NCBI RefSeq assembly: GCF_943372915.1
Contig: NZ_CALSAN010000010.1
Span: 62,001-126,000, forward strand
Source of the DNA: Ferrovibrio terrae_A
Lineage (GTDB): Bacteria; Pseudomonadota; Alphaproteobacteria; Ferrovibrionales; Ferrovibrionaceae
DNA length: 64,000 nucleotides
Direction: 5' to 3'
Shown here one piece after another: positions 17,341 through 25,343 of this stretch. Position 1 is the stretch's first letter. Every line of letters starts with the position of its first letter. The position numbers were made by a program, and so were the translations under genes. The notes under the pieces were generated by a model, which saw nothing but the letters and a program-made list of their open reading frames with translations, searched no databases and was not told where the DNA came from.

Positions 17341-18888
17341 ATGTCCTCGAATCTGAATCGTACCCTGCAGTTCCGCAAATCCGCCGCCAGCGGCAAACGG
17401 GGCGTTGTCTCGGCCCAGAACCAGAAGGCGGCCGATGTGGGTGCCGAAGTGCTGCGCCAGGGTGGCAATGCCATTGATGCGGCTGTTGCCACATCTTTTG
17501 CGTTGGGCGTGCTGGAGCCGTGGATGAGCGGCGTCGGCGGTATCGGCTACATGCAGATCTGGGATGCGAAGAAGAAGCAAGGCCATGTGATCGATTTCAG
17601 TGCGATCAGTGCATCGAAACTCGATCCGTCCGATTACCCACTGGTTGGCGGCCAGGATGACAGCATGTTCGGGTGGCCCAGTGTGGTGGAGGATCGTAAC
17701 ATCTACGGCTATTCCTCCATGGCTCTGCCCGGCGTGGTGGACGGCATGCGGCTGGCGCATGCAACTTTCGGCACGCGCAACTGGGCCGAGTTGCTGGCCC
17801 CGGCTATCGAACTGGCGCGGCGCGGCATGGAGATCGACTGGTTCCTGGTGCTGCAGGTAACGAATGCCGCGCGTGCATTGATCAAGTCGCCGGCAGCGAA
17901 AGCTGTGTTCCTCGCCGATGGCCTGCCGCCCGCAGTGGAAGCGGGCGGTTACCTGAAGAATGATGCGCTGCTCGCCACGCTGCAGCGGCTGGCCAAAGCC
18001 GGCGGCCGCGACTATTACGAAGGCGAGCTGGCGAAAAGCATCGCCAGCGATCTCGCCAAGGGTGGATCGAAGATTTCCGCCGATGACCTGCGCAGCTACA
18101 AGGCCCGTCTGGTCGAACCGCTGCGCTACAGTTATGGCGGCAAGACCCTGCATCTGCCGCCCAATCTCACTGCCGGGCCGAGTCTGCGCGATGCGCTGGA
18201 AATCGCCGGCCCGAAGCTGGATCGCAAGGGTCTCTCGGCACAGAGCTTTGTCGCCTATATCGAAGGGCTGACGGCAGCTTACGAAAAGCGGCTTGCTGGC
18301 ATGGGCGATTCTGACAACGGCAAGAGTTGCACCAGCAATTTCTGCGTCGTGGATTCCGACGGCAACATGGTGGCGGTGACGCAGACTCTGCTGGCTGCTT
18401 TCGGCAGCTGCACGATGCTGCCCGGCAGCGGCATCACCATGAATAACGGCATCATGTGGTTTGATCCGACGCCGGGCAAACCGAACTCCATCGGTGCCGG
18501 CAAGCGACCGCTCAGCAATATGTTGCCGACTGTGGTGCTGGATGGCGACACGTCGCTGTTTGCGGTCGGTGCGTCAGGCGGGCGACGCATCATGCCCGCC
18601 GTCATGCAGATCATCTCGTTCCTGGTCGATTACGGCATGCCGCTGGAGGCCGCCTTCCATCAACCGCGCATCGATGCCAGCATCATGGGGCAGCCCTGGT
18701 ATGACCCGCAGCACGATCTGGCGGTGCAGGACGCCGTGAAGGCGAAATTCCCCGGTGCGGTGCCGAAGCGCCGCGACCCGTTGCCGCTGAACTATGCCTG
18801 CCCGGCCGTAGCGATGCTGAATGCCGACGGCAGCTGCAGCGGCATGACCGAGATTGCGCAACCTTGGGCCAGCAGTTCTGCCGCCTAA
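17341..18888 (+). CDS. gamma-glutamyltransferase-family Ntn hydrolase
   Basis: 515-residue homologue of GGT. The large-subunit part has GVVSAQNQKAADVG, LRQGGNAIDAAVATSFAL and SGVGGIGYMQIWD. The self-cleavage/nucleophile region reads KSCTSNFCVVDSDGNMVA, where typical GGT has TTHxSVVD, so the nucleophilic Thr is kept but the next residues differ. The C-terminal region keeps KRPLSNMLPTVVLDG and GASGGRRIMPAVMQI. No secretion signal is visible, while classical GGT is periplasmic, so a cytoplasmic role on gamma-glutamyl or related amide compounds is likelier. The substrate is unknown; the adjacent M81 gene suggests one pathway. Confidence 0.85.
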   Translation: MSSNLNRTLQFRKSAASGKRGVVSAQNQKAADVGAEVLRQGGNAIDAAVATSFALGVLEPWMSGVGGIGYMQIWDAKKKQGHVIDFSAISASKLDPSDYPLVGGQDDSMFGWPSVVEDRNIYGYSSMALPGVVDGMRLAHATFGTRNWAELLAPAIELARRGMEIDWFLVLQVTNAARALIKSPAAKAVFLADGLPPAVEAGGYLKNDALLATLQRLAKAGGRDYYEGELAKSIASDLAKGGSKISADDLRSYKARLVEPLRYSYGGKTLHLPPNLTAGPSLRDALEIAGPKLDRKGLSAQSFVAYIEGLTAAYEKRLAGMGDSDNGKSCTSNFCVVDSDGNMVAVTQTLLAAFGSCTMLPGSGITMNNGIMWFDPTPGKPNSIGAGKRPLSNMLPTVVLDGDTSLFAVGASGGRRIMPAVMQIISFLVDYGMPLEAAFHQPRIDASIMGQPWYDPQHDLAVQDAVKAKFPGAVPKRRDPLPLNYACPAVAMLNADGSCSGMTEIAQPWASSSAA

Positions 18889-18927
18889 GACACTGGAATT
18901 ACAGGATAAATTCTACCCGGGTTGCTT

Positions 18928-18972
18928 GGCGGCCCCGGTGGCCGTATATCCCGGCCGCCGCCATACCTTTTT
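18928..18972 (+). terminator. GC-rich stem-loop with distal T run, possible terminator
   Basis: GGCGGCC (18928-18934) can pair with GGCCGCC (18953-18959) around an 18-base loop, and TTTTT follows at 18968-18972. The hairpin lies after the GGT-like gene and before the VUT transporter. The 8-base gap between stem and T run makes it a weak intrinsic terminator. A queuosine-type riboswitch was considered because of the downstream gene, but I cannot match a known preQ1 consensus. Confidence 0.35.
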
Positions 18973-18989
18973 GCGGTAAGGAACCTGCC

Positions 18990-19547
18990 ATGGATCGTCA
19001 GCGTCTCGAAGGCTTTACCTATCTCGCCGGCTTTATTGCCTGCGTGCCTGCTGCCAACTGGCTGATCGGCAATGTCGGCACCGTCTGCATTCCGCAGGGG
19101 CCGTGCCTGATCCCGGTCGCCCCCTTTGGCATCACGGCCCCCAGTGGCGTGCTGATGATCGGCCTGGCCCTGGTGCTGCGCGATCTGGTGCAGCGGCGGC
19201 TCGGCAAGGCCTGGACGCTGGGTGCGATCCTGGTCGGCGCGGCGCTCTCGGGCCTGGTGGCGCCGCCGGCCCTGGTGATCGCTTCGGCGGTGGCGTTCCT
19301 GCTGTCTGAACTGGCCGACTTCGCCGTCTATACGCCGCTGCAGAAGCGCGGCCTGATCCGTGCCGTGGTGCTGTCCAGCCTGGTCGGCCTCTGTGTCGAC
19401 TCGGTGGCGTTTCTCTATCTGGCGTTTGGCAGCCTCGACTATCTGGCTGGCCAGATCATCGGCAAAGCCTGGATGGTGCTGCTCAGCATCCCGGTGATCC
19501 GCCTGCTGCGCGACCGCGACCAGCGGCTTGGCATCGCCGCGCTGTAA
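18990..19547 (+). CDS. VUT/YhhQ-family transporter (putative 7-deazaguanine precursor uptake)
   Basis: 185-residue membrane protein with about six hydrophobic segments. LIPVAPFGITAPSGVLMIG, LVLRDLVQRRLGKAW and LLSELADFAVYTPLQKR are the conserved blocks of the VUT (DUF165) family, whose member YhhQ imports queuosine precursors such as preQ0 and preQ1. ATG 18990 is chosen because it follows a GGTAAGGAA site and starts the conserved block. It converges on queC, which makes preQ0, so a role in 7-deazaguanine salvage fits both family and context. Other VUT members move other ligands. Confidence 0.82.
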   Translation: MDRQRLEGFTYLAGFIACVPAANWLIGNVGTVCIPQGPCLIPVAPFGITAPSGVLMIGLALVLRDLVQRRLGKAWTLGAILVGAALSGLVAPPALVIASAVAFLLSELADFAVYTPLQKRGLIRAVVLSSLVGLCVDSVAFLYLAFGSLDYLAGQIIGKAWMVLLSIPVIRLLRDRDQRLGIAAL

Positions 19548-19550
19548 CTG

Positions 19551-19577
19551 AAAAGGCGGCTCAGGGGCCGCCTTTTT
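19551..19577. terminator. bidirectional intrinsic terminator between VUT gene and queC
   Basis: AAAAGGCGGC (19551-19560) pairs perfectly with GCCGCCTTTT (19567-19576) around the loop TCAGGG. The stem is flanked by A and T runs on both sides, so it can end transcripts arriving from either strand. The stop codon and last codons of queC lie inside the hairpin. Confidence 0.85.
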
Positions 19578-20286
19578 CTCTTTTCGCCTTCATCTGGGCG
19601 ATGGCCTGCAGCCAGTAATCCGTGTCTTCATACTGCGTCGGGTCTGGCACATCGGCCAGATGGAAAGCCTCGCGCCGTTCCACGCAGGTGCCGCAGCGAC
19701 CGCAATGGGCCGCGCCACCCTTGTAGCAGCTCCAGGTCAAATGATAGGGCACGCCGAGCCGGGCGCCTTCGGCCACGATGCCGGCCTTGTCGGTGCCGGT
19801 GAAAGGGGCGTAAAGCTCGACCTCCCACATGTCTTCCAGCGCACAGGCCTGCATGGCCCGGAAGGCTTCCACGAAAGCCGGCCGGCAGTCGGGGTAAATG
19901 AAATGATCGCCGCTATGCACGGCAATGCCAACCGCGCCGGCCTTGGCACCGGCCGCAATGCCGAAAGCGATGCTCAGCATGATGGCATTGCGGTTCGGCA
20001 CCACGGTCGACTTCATGTTGTCCTGGGCGTAATGCCCATCCGGCACGGCGTCGCCGCCGCTGATCAGCGAGCTGGAGGTCAGGAAGCGGCCGAGGCTGGT
20101 GATATCCACCACATCGTGGCGGGTACCGAGTTCGGCTGCGATGCGCGCGGCATGCTCGATTTCGCGCCGGTGGCGTTGGCCATAGTCGAAGGAAATCAGG
20201 CGGTCGAGCTTGCGCTCGGCCGCCACCTTATAAGCCAGGGTGACGGAATCGATGCCACCCGAGCACAGAACGACCGTACTGCTCAT
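19561..20286 (-). CDS. queC: 7-cyano-7-deazaguanine (preQ0) synthase
   Basis: Converts 7-carboxy-7-deazaguanine to preQ0 with ATP and ammonia, a step in making queuosine-modified tRNA. The 241-residue protein has the PP-loop VVLCSGGIDSVTLAYK at residues about 5-20, FDYGQRHRREIEHA, and NRNAIMLSIAFGIAAGAKA. A four-cysteine zinc site (C-YKGGAAHC-GRCGTC) near residues 190-205 completes it. The start ATG overlaps the TRAP permease stop by four bases (ATGA at 20283-20286), so translation is coupled to an apparently unrelated transport operon. The 3' end lies in a bidirectional terminator. Confidence 0.96.
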   Translation of the reverse strand: MSSTVVLCSGGIDSVTLAYKVAAERKLDRLISFDYGQRHRREIEHAARIAAELGTRHDVVDITSLGRFLTSSSLISGGDAVPDGHYAQDNMKSTVVPNRNAIMLSIAFGIAAGAKAGAVGIAVHSGDHFIYPDCRPAFVEAFRAMQACALEDMWEVELYAPFTGTDKAGIVAEGARLGVPYHLTWSCYKGGAAHCGRCGTCVERREAFHLADVPDPTQYEDTDYWLQAIAQMKAKREKGGP

Positions 20287-22874
20287 GCCGAGACCAAGGC
20301 CGCCGCTTTCCTGCGGCGCAGCTGCAGCAGCACGATGAGGCCGAGCAGGGCGAGGGCTGGCAGATAGACCAGATGCTTGCTGGGGCGTTCGGCCGGCAGC
20401 AGCACATGCTCGATGGTGAAGCCGCCTTCCAGGCCGACACGCTTGGCCGCCGAACCGAATTTGATGGCGCCGATCTGCATCTTGTCGCCCATCCGTGCTA
20501 GCGTCAGGCCGGCATCGGCCAGTCGCTTGCGGCCTTCGCCGGGCGCGGCCAGCGGCAGGCTGATGGTCTTGGTGACATCCTCGCCTTCCAGCGTGGTGCC
20601 GGCCACCACCAGCAGCAGGCGGCCATCCTCGGGCAGCCTGGCGGCGATATCATAGACCTGGGCTGCAGGAGCCTGCAGATAAGGCTCATGCAGCTTGTCC
20701 ATGAAGAAACCGGGACGAAACATGGCAAAGCAGATCAGCAGCAGCAATGCCGATTCCCACAGTTTGCTCTTGGTCAGGAACCAGCCCATGGTGCCGGCGG
20801 CAAACAGCAGGATCGCAACCGTGGAGATGACCACCACGAGAATGGCTTCACCGGTGCTGCCGATATCGATCAGCAGCAGTTGCGGATTGAAGATGAACAC
20901 AAAGGGCAGTACGGCCGTTCGCATCGAATAGATCGTGCCCTGAAGGCCGGTCTTGATCGGGTCTTCGCCAGAGATCGCCGCAGCTGCAAACGAGGCGAGG
21001 CCCACCGGCGGCGTCACGTCAGCCATGATGCCGAAATAGAAAACGAACATATGCACCGCGATCAGCGGAATGGCGAGACCGGCCTGGGCGCCCAGCTCCA
21101 CGATCACCGGCGCCATCAGGGTGGCGACGAGGATGTAATTCGCCGTGGTTGGAATGCCCATGCCGAGGATCAGGCAGATGAAGGCGGTCAGGAACAGCAT
21201 GATCATGACATTACCGCCTGACAGGAACTCGACGAAGTCGGTCATCATCAGGCCCATGCCGGTCAGCGTCACGGTACCGACGATGATGCCGGCGGTCGCT
21301 GTGGCGATACCGATACCGATCATGTTGCGGGCGCCCAGATTGAAGCCATCGACCAGATCGGCAAGGCCCTGCTTCAGGGCTGCGACGATCTCGCGGCTGC
21401 CGCGGAATGCCACAATAATCGGCCGTTGTGTCACCACGATGCCCATCACCGATGCGGTGGCCCAGAAAGCTGATAGGCCCGGCGACATCTCCTCCACCAT
21501 CAGGCACCATAGCAGCACGATGATCGGCAGGGTGAAATGCAGACCGGTGCGCGCCACGGCCCAGGCTTCCGGGATCTTGATATTCGGATTGCTGGCGTCA
21601 TCGAGTTCCAGGTCGGGGAACTTGGCGGCATACCATAGTGAAACCAGATACAGGCCGATGCCACCGATGGCGAGCAGCCAGGGTGCGGCGACGCCGAACA
21701 CCGCCTGGATGCCGAGCACGAGGTAATACAAGCCGCAAATGAAGGCGACGGTGCCGCTCCAGCCAAGCAGCTGACGCAACCAGAATTCGCCGCGCGGCCG
21801 GTTCACGGCCCGCTCCAGCGGCTTGGCATTGATCTTCTGTGCTTCCAGGTCGACGATGTAGAACAGCGCGATGTAGGAGATCACGGCTGGCAGGAAGGCG
21901 TGCTTGACGATATCGGAATAGGGCAGGCCGACATATTCCGTCATCAGGAAGGCCGCAGCACCCATCACCGGCGGCATGATCTGGCCGTTGACCGAAGACG
22001 CGGTCTCGATGGCGCCGGCCTTCACGCCCGACAGACCGGTACGCTTCATCATCGGGATGGTGAAGATACCGCCGGAAACCACGTTGGACACCGAGGAGCC
22101 GGACACCACTCCGTTCAGCGCCGACGACACCACGGCCACCTTGGCGGGGCCGCCGCGCAGATGGCCGAGCAGGGCGACGGAGATCTGCATCATCCAGTTG
22201 CCACCGCCGGCCTTTTCCAGCAGCGAGCCGAACAGCACGAACAGGAAGACAAAGCCGGCGGAAACGCCCAGGGCGACGCCGAAGACACCTTCCGTGGTCA
22301 GCCATTGATGCTGCAGGAATTTGGTGAGCGAGGCGCCCTTGTGCTGGATCACATCCGGCATCCACGGGCCGGTGAAGGTGAAGGCGATAAAGACCGCGGC
22401 GACGATCACCATCGGCGGGCCGAGCGAGCGGCGGGTGGCTTCCAGCAGCAGCAGCAGGCCGATACCCGAGGCGACCAGGTCGTACCAGGTGGGCTGGCCG
22501 GGACGCAGCGCCAGGTCGCGGTAAAACAGGAACAGGTAGGAGGCGGCAAAGGCACCAGCCAGCGCGAAAATCCAGTCGAACAGTGGAATGTAGCTGCGCG
22601 GCGACCGCTTGAAGGCGGGGTAGCAGGTGAAAGCCAGGAAGACCGAGAAGCCGAGATGGATAGCGCGGGCTTCGGTGTCGTTGAGGATGAAGACGCCCAG
22701 CAGGAAGGGCAGCGGCGAGGCATACCAGACCTGGAATGCAGACCAGGCCACGGCGACGATCAGGATGATCCGGGCGACCATGCCCTGCGGATCGCGGCCG
22801 CCAAGGTCGGCTTCCTTGACGAGATTCTGCAGTTCCTGCTCGGTGGCCGATCGGCCGCTTGTGCTGGTGGTCAT
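20283..22874 (-). CDS. TRAP transporter permease, fused DctQM type (TAXI system)
   Basis: 863-residue inner-membrane protein with many hydrophobic helices that joins the small (Q) and large (M) TRAP subunits in one chain, the usual form in TAXI systems. MVARIILIVAVAWSAFQVWY and the DCTM-like blocks SGSSVSNVVSGGIFTIPMMK, GQIMPPVMGAAAFLMTEYVG and LILGMGIPTTANYILVATL are visible. The last about 150 residues are an unusual soluble-looking extension with EDGRLLLVVAGTTLEGEDV before a final helix (LVYLPALALLGLIVLL). It works with the TAXI binding protein encoded upstream, using a sodium or proton gradient. The substrate is unknown. Confidence 0.92.
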   Translation of the reverse strand: MTTSTSGRSATEQELQNLVKEADLGGRDPQGMVARIILIVAVAWSAFQVWYASPLPFLLGVFILNDTEARAIHLGFSVFLAFTCYPAFKRSPRSYIPLFDWIFALAGAFAASYLFLFYRDLALRPGQPTWYDLVASGIGLLLLLEATRRSLGPPMVIVAAVFIAFTFTGPWMPDVIQHKGASLTKFLQHQWLTTEGVFGVALGVSAGFVFLFVLFGSLLEKAGGGNWMMQISVALLGHLRGGPAKVAVVSSALNGVVSGSSVSNVVSGGIFTIPMMKRTGLSGVKAGAIETASSVNGQIMPPVMGAAAFLMTEYVGLPYSDIVKHAFLPAVISYIALFYIVDLEAQKINAKPLERAVNRPRGEFWLRQLLGWSGTVAFICGLYYLVLGIQAVFGVAAPWLLAIGGIGLYLVSLWYAAKFPDLELDDASNPNIKIPEAWAVARTGLHFTLPIIVLLWCLMVEEMSPGLSAFWATASVMGIVVTQRPIIVAFRGSREIVAALKQGLADLVDGFNLGARNMIGIGIATATAGIIVGTVTLTGMGLMMTDFVEFLSGGNVMIMLFLTAFICLILGMGIPTTANYILVATLMAPVIVELGAQAGLAIPLIAVHMFVFYFGIMADVTPPVGLASFAAAAISGEDPIKTGLQGTIYSMRTAVLPFVFIFNPQLLLIDIGSTGEAILVVVISTVAILLFAAGTMGWFLTKSKLWESALLLLICFAMFRPGFFMDKLHEPYLQAPAAQVYDIAARLPEDGRLLLVVAGTTLEGEDVTKTISLPLAAPGEGRKRLADAGLTLARMGDKMQIGAIKFGSAAKRVGLEGGFTIEHVLLPAERPSKHLVYLPALALLGLIVLLQLRRRKAAALVSA

Positions 22875-22908
22875 GGTGATCCCCGGATTTCAGTTTGGTC
22901 TTCTACTT

Positions 22909-22945
22909 AAAAAAAAAGCCGGCCCGTTCCTGGAAACGGGCCGGC
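22909..22945 (-). terminator. intrinsic terminator/attenuator between TAXI binding protein and TRAP permease
   Basis: On the minus-strand transcript an 11-bp GC-rich stem (plus-strand 22918-22928 against 22935-22945, GCCGGCCCGTT/AACGGGCCGGC) is followed by a run of nine U (plus-strand A run 22909-22917). It lies 35 bp upstream of the permease start, inside the operon. It is a strong Rho-independent terminator and should let only part of the transcripts continue into the permease gene. Confidence 0.9.
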
Positions 22946-22965
22946 TCTGCAAACATGCGTCGGGC

Positions 22966-23943
22966 TTACATCAGGCCCTTTTCCTTGTAGTACTTCACCG
23001 CGCCGTCATGCAGCGGGGCCGAGTTGCCGTCCTTGATCATCGCCTTCTGGTCAAGCGTGGCGAAGGCCGGATGCAGCTTCTTGAACTCGTCGAAGTTTTC
23101 GTACACCGCCTTGACCAGCTGATAGACGGTTTCGTTGTCAACCTTTGTCGAGCTGACCAGGGTGGCGAGCACGCCATAGGTCTGGGTCGGCTGGGGGTTG
23201 TTGTTATACAGGCCAGCCGGGATGGTCGCCTTGGCGAAATAAGAGTGCTCGGCGACCAGCTTGTCGACGGCCGGGCCGGTCAGCGAAACCAGCTTGGCGC
23301 CGCAGGTGGTGGTCGGATCCTGGATGTTGGCCGACGGATGGCCAACGCCATAGAAGAAGCCGTCGATCTTGTTGTCGCACAGTGCCGGGCCATGCTCGTC
23401 AGCCTTCAGCTCGGAGGCCAGTGCGAAGTCGGTCAGTTTCCAGCCCATGGTGCTGAGCAGCTGTTCCATCGAGGCGCGGGTGCCCGAACCGGGGTTGCCG
23501 ACGTTGAAGCGCTTGCCCTTGAAGTCTTCGAACTTGGTGATGTTGGCTTCCTTGCGGGCCAGCACGGTGAAGGGCTCCGGATGGATCGAGAAGACCGAGC
23601 GCAGATCGCTGAAGGCGCCAGCATCCTTGAAACTGCCAACACCCTTGTAGGCATTGTAATGGACATCGGACTGGGTGGTGCCGAAGTCCAGCTCGCCGGC
23701 CTTGATGGTGTTGACGTTATAAGCCGAGCCTCCGGTCGACTCGACCGAGCAGCGGATGCCATGGGCCTTGCGGTCCTTGTTGAGCAGACGGCAGATCGCG
23801 CCGCCGGCGGCGTAATACACACCGGTCACGCCACCGGTGCCGATGGTGACGAATTTCTGCTGTGCCATGCTCGCGCCGGGCAGGGCGGCGAGCAGGGCCG
23901 CGCCGAAGGCACCGATGGCGAGGTGCTTGGTTTCAAACAGCAT
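22966..23943 (-). CDS. TAXI-family TRAP transporter solute-binding protein
   Basis: 325-residue periplasmic binding protein. The signal peptide is residues 1 to about 27 (AALLAALPGASMAQQ). FVTIGTGGVTGVYYAAGGAI at the mature N-terminus, followed by ICRLLNKDRKAHGIRCSVESTGGS and NVGNPGSGTRASMEQLLSTMGW, is diagnostic for the TAXI (TRAP-associated extracytoplasmic immunogenic) family. It delivers its ligand to the fused permease encoded downstream. Some TAXI systems take up glutamate, glutamine or other organic acids, but the ligand cannot be read here. A LysR-type dyad lies about 265 bp upstream. Confidence 0.93.
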   Translation of the reverse strand: MLFETKHLAIGAFGAALLAALPGASMAQQKFVTIGTGGVTGVYYAAGGAICRLLNKDRKAHGIRCSVESTGGSAYNVNTIKAGELDFGTTQSDVHYNAYKGVGSFKDAGAFSDLRSVFSIHPEPFTVLARKEANITKFEDFKGKRFNVGNPGSGTRASMEQLLSTMGWKLTDFALASELKADEHGPALCDNKIDGFFYGVGHPSANIQDPTTTCGAKLVSLTGPAVDKLVAEHSYFAKATIPAGLYNNNPQPTQTYGVLATLVSSTKVDNETVYQLVKAVYENFDEFKKLHPAFATLDQKAMIKDGNSAPLHDGAVKYYKEKGLM

Positions 23944-24247
23944 GGTTGACTTCTCCTCCGTGAACGGCCGCTGCCGAGATTGGCGGCGGCCAGGCTTGTA
24001 AGCGCCGGCCGGGACTGCAAGAGCCCGTGACGGCGGCTGTATCGGGATAGACGCGGAACCGGGTCTGTGGTGTTCCGGATGTCAATGCTCCGGATATCAT
24101 GTCAGACCATTCGCCGTCGCCGCTCCCCGATGCGGCGCCAGCCAGTTCCTGTGCCCCTGTGATAACTGAACAGCACAGCTTTTCTGCCATGCGTATCGAT
24201 ACCGCGTCCATAACCCAAGGGTATGGATACGGTTTGTCGGCGTTTCG
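23944..24247. promoter_or_regulatory. 304-bp regulatory region upstream of the TAXI-TRAP operon
   Basis: No gene is seen. The region lies between the 3' end of the LysR gene and the start of the TAXI binding protein, both on the minus strand. It holds a 19-bp dyad at 24208-24226 related to the one in the LysR/dadA promoter. It also holds a direct repeat of CCGGATRTCA at 24075-24084 and 24090-24099 (15-bp period). A GGAGGAGAAG ribosome site for the binding protein lies on the minus strand at 23950-23959. A convincing -35/-10 pair was not found. Confidence 0.5.
24208..24226. promoter_or_regulatory. putative LysR-type binding dyad, TAXI-TRAP side
   Basis: The 19-bp sequence CCATAACCCAAGGGTATGG is an imperfect inverted repeat. 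It is identical at 15 of 19 positions to GCATAACGCAATGTTATGG at 25227-25245, which lies in the divergent LysR/dadA promoter. The shared pattern is CATAAC-N5/6-TATGG. The spacing and symmetry fit an LTTR site. That the neighbouring LysR protein binds here is inference. Confidence 0.55.
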
Positions 24248-25171
24248 TCAAGTCCGATATGCTTTTTCTGACGGTCCCAGCTGCCCGGTAATGGTCTTTT
24301 CCGTCAAAGCCAGCATGGCACTGAATTTGCGTGCCAGCACCGAGGCCGGCTGGTGCTTGGCGCGGAGTGTGTGCACCGCGAAATCAATCCGCGGGATCAA
24401 GGGGCGTGCGACCACCAGGGATTTGTCATGGGCTGCTGCGGTATACTGGTCGACGATGGCGGCGCCGGCACCGCGCGACACCAGTGCCAGGGCGATCTGG
24501 TTGGTCTTGACCTCGACAATCGGCTGCAACTCGACGCCAGACAGCTTTACGGCTGCACTGAAGGCGGCCCCCAGCGGATCGTCGCTGCGCAGGCCGATGA
24601 AGGGATGCTTGCGAAACCACTCAAGCTTCACCGTTGCCGGCAGTTGCGATTCCATCGACTTGGGGAAAATGCCAAAGAACTGCGCCGGAGCAAGCGTCTG
24701 GATGTCCAACCCGGGATGCGCCTGCACGTCGAAACCAATGCCAAGATCGACCTCATGGTTCAGCACAACACGTACAAGGTCGGCATATTGCCGGCTTTCG
24801 ACTTCAAAGCTGACATCGGCATGCTTCTGGCGGAAGCGTGTGATCGCCAGCGGGATCAGATCGACGCAGAGCGCCGGGGCCGCGGCGATGCGCAGATGCC
24901 CGCTGGTGGCGGCCCCCAGATTGCGCGACAGTTTGCGCAGGTTGTCCAGGCCGCTGATGATGCGCTCGCTTTCGGCATGCAGCACCTGGCCCTCGCGGGT
25001 CGGCAGCAGACGGCCTTTCACGCGGTCGAACAGTTTGTAGCCGAGTTGATCCTCTGCCCGCAGCAGCAGGCGGGTCGCCGCAGGTTGCGAGATATTGAGC
25101 AGCTTGGCGGCGGCAGTGATCGTGCCGGTCAGCATGATCGCATGAAAGACTTCGAGATGACGCAGTTGCAT
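24248..25171 (-). CDS. LysR-family transcriptional regulator
   Basis: 307-residue LTTR. The N-terminal winged helix-turn-helix (residues 1-60) starts MQLRHLEVFHAIMLTGTITA and has the recognition segment NISQPAATRLLLRAEDQLGYKLFDRVKGRLLP. The rest is the two-lobed effector domain. ATG 25171 is chosen because the LTTR N-terminus begins there; the frame stays open upstream but is not LTTR-like. It is divergent from dadA across 172 bp containing a dyad, and is followed by the TAXI-TRAP operon with a related dyad, so it probably controls both. The effector may be the transported amino or organic acid. Confidence 0.9.
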   Translation of the reverse strand: MQLRHLEVFHAIMLTGTITAAAKLLNISQPAATRLLLRAEDQLGYKLFDRVKGRLLPTREGQVLHAESERIISGLDNLRKLSRNLGAATSGHLRIAAAPALCVDLIPLAITRFRQKHADVSFEVESRQYADLVRVVLNHEVDLGIGFDVQAHPGLDIQTLAPAQFFGIFPKSMESQLPATVKLEWFRKHPFIGLRSDDPLGAAFSAAVKLSGVELQPIVEVKTNQIALALVSRGAGAAIVDQYTAAAHDKSLVVARPLIPRIDFAVHTLRAKHQPASVLARKFSAMLALTEKTITGQLGPSEKAYRT

Positions 25172-25226
25172 GGTTGATCCGATGCGGGCGATGCCGGCCA
25201 CGAAAGAGGCCGCAGGGCAAGACATG

Positions 25227-25245
25227 GCATAACGCAATGTTATGG
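25227..25245. promoter_or_regulatory. putative LysR-type binding dyad, LysR/dadA intergenic region
   Basis: GCATAACGCAATGTTATGG contains the perfect inverted repeat CATAAC-GCAAT-GTTATG. It lies 56 bp from the LysR start and about 100 bp from the dadA start, the normal place for an LTTR autoregulatory site. The related copy at 24208-24226 supports a real binding site. Confidence 0.6.
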
Positions 25246-25343
25246 GCAACCGCCGGATCGGCAGTGGCCGCGACCACCCGGGCTTCGTAGCTTGAGGCTG
25301 AAAGCTGCAGGCATTTCGGCCGGCGGCATCGATGGGGTGTGCA

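Noticed and set aside
16045..18153. A 702-codon open frame on the minus strand opposite the M81 and GGT-like genes
   Set aside because: It lies antisense to two well-conserved genes and shows no recognisable domain; long antisense frames are expected in GC-rich DNA.
18889..18989. Possible preQ1 riboswitch before the VUT transporter
   Set aside because: The hairpin at 18928-18959 is followed by a T run and I cannot match preQ1-I, -II or -III consensus elements; a weak terminator is the simpler reading.
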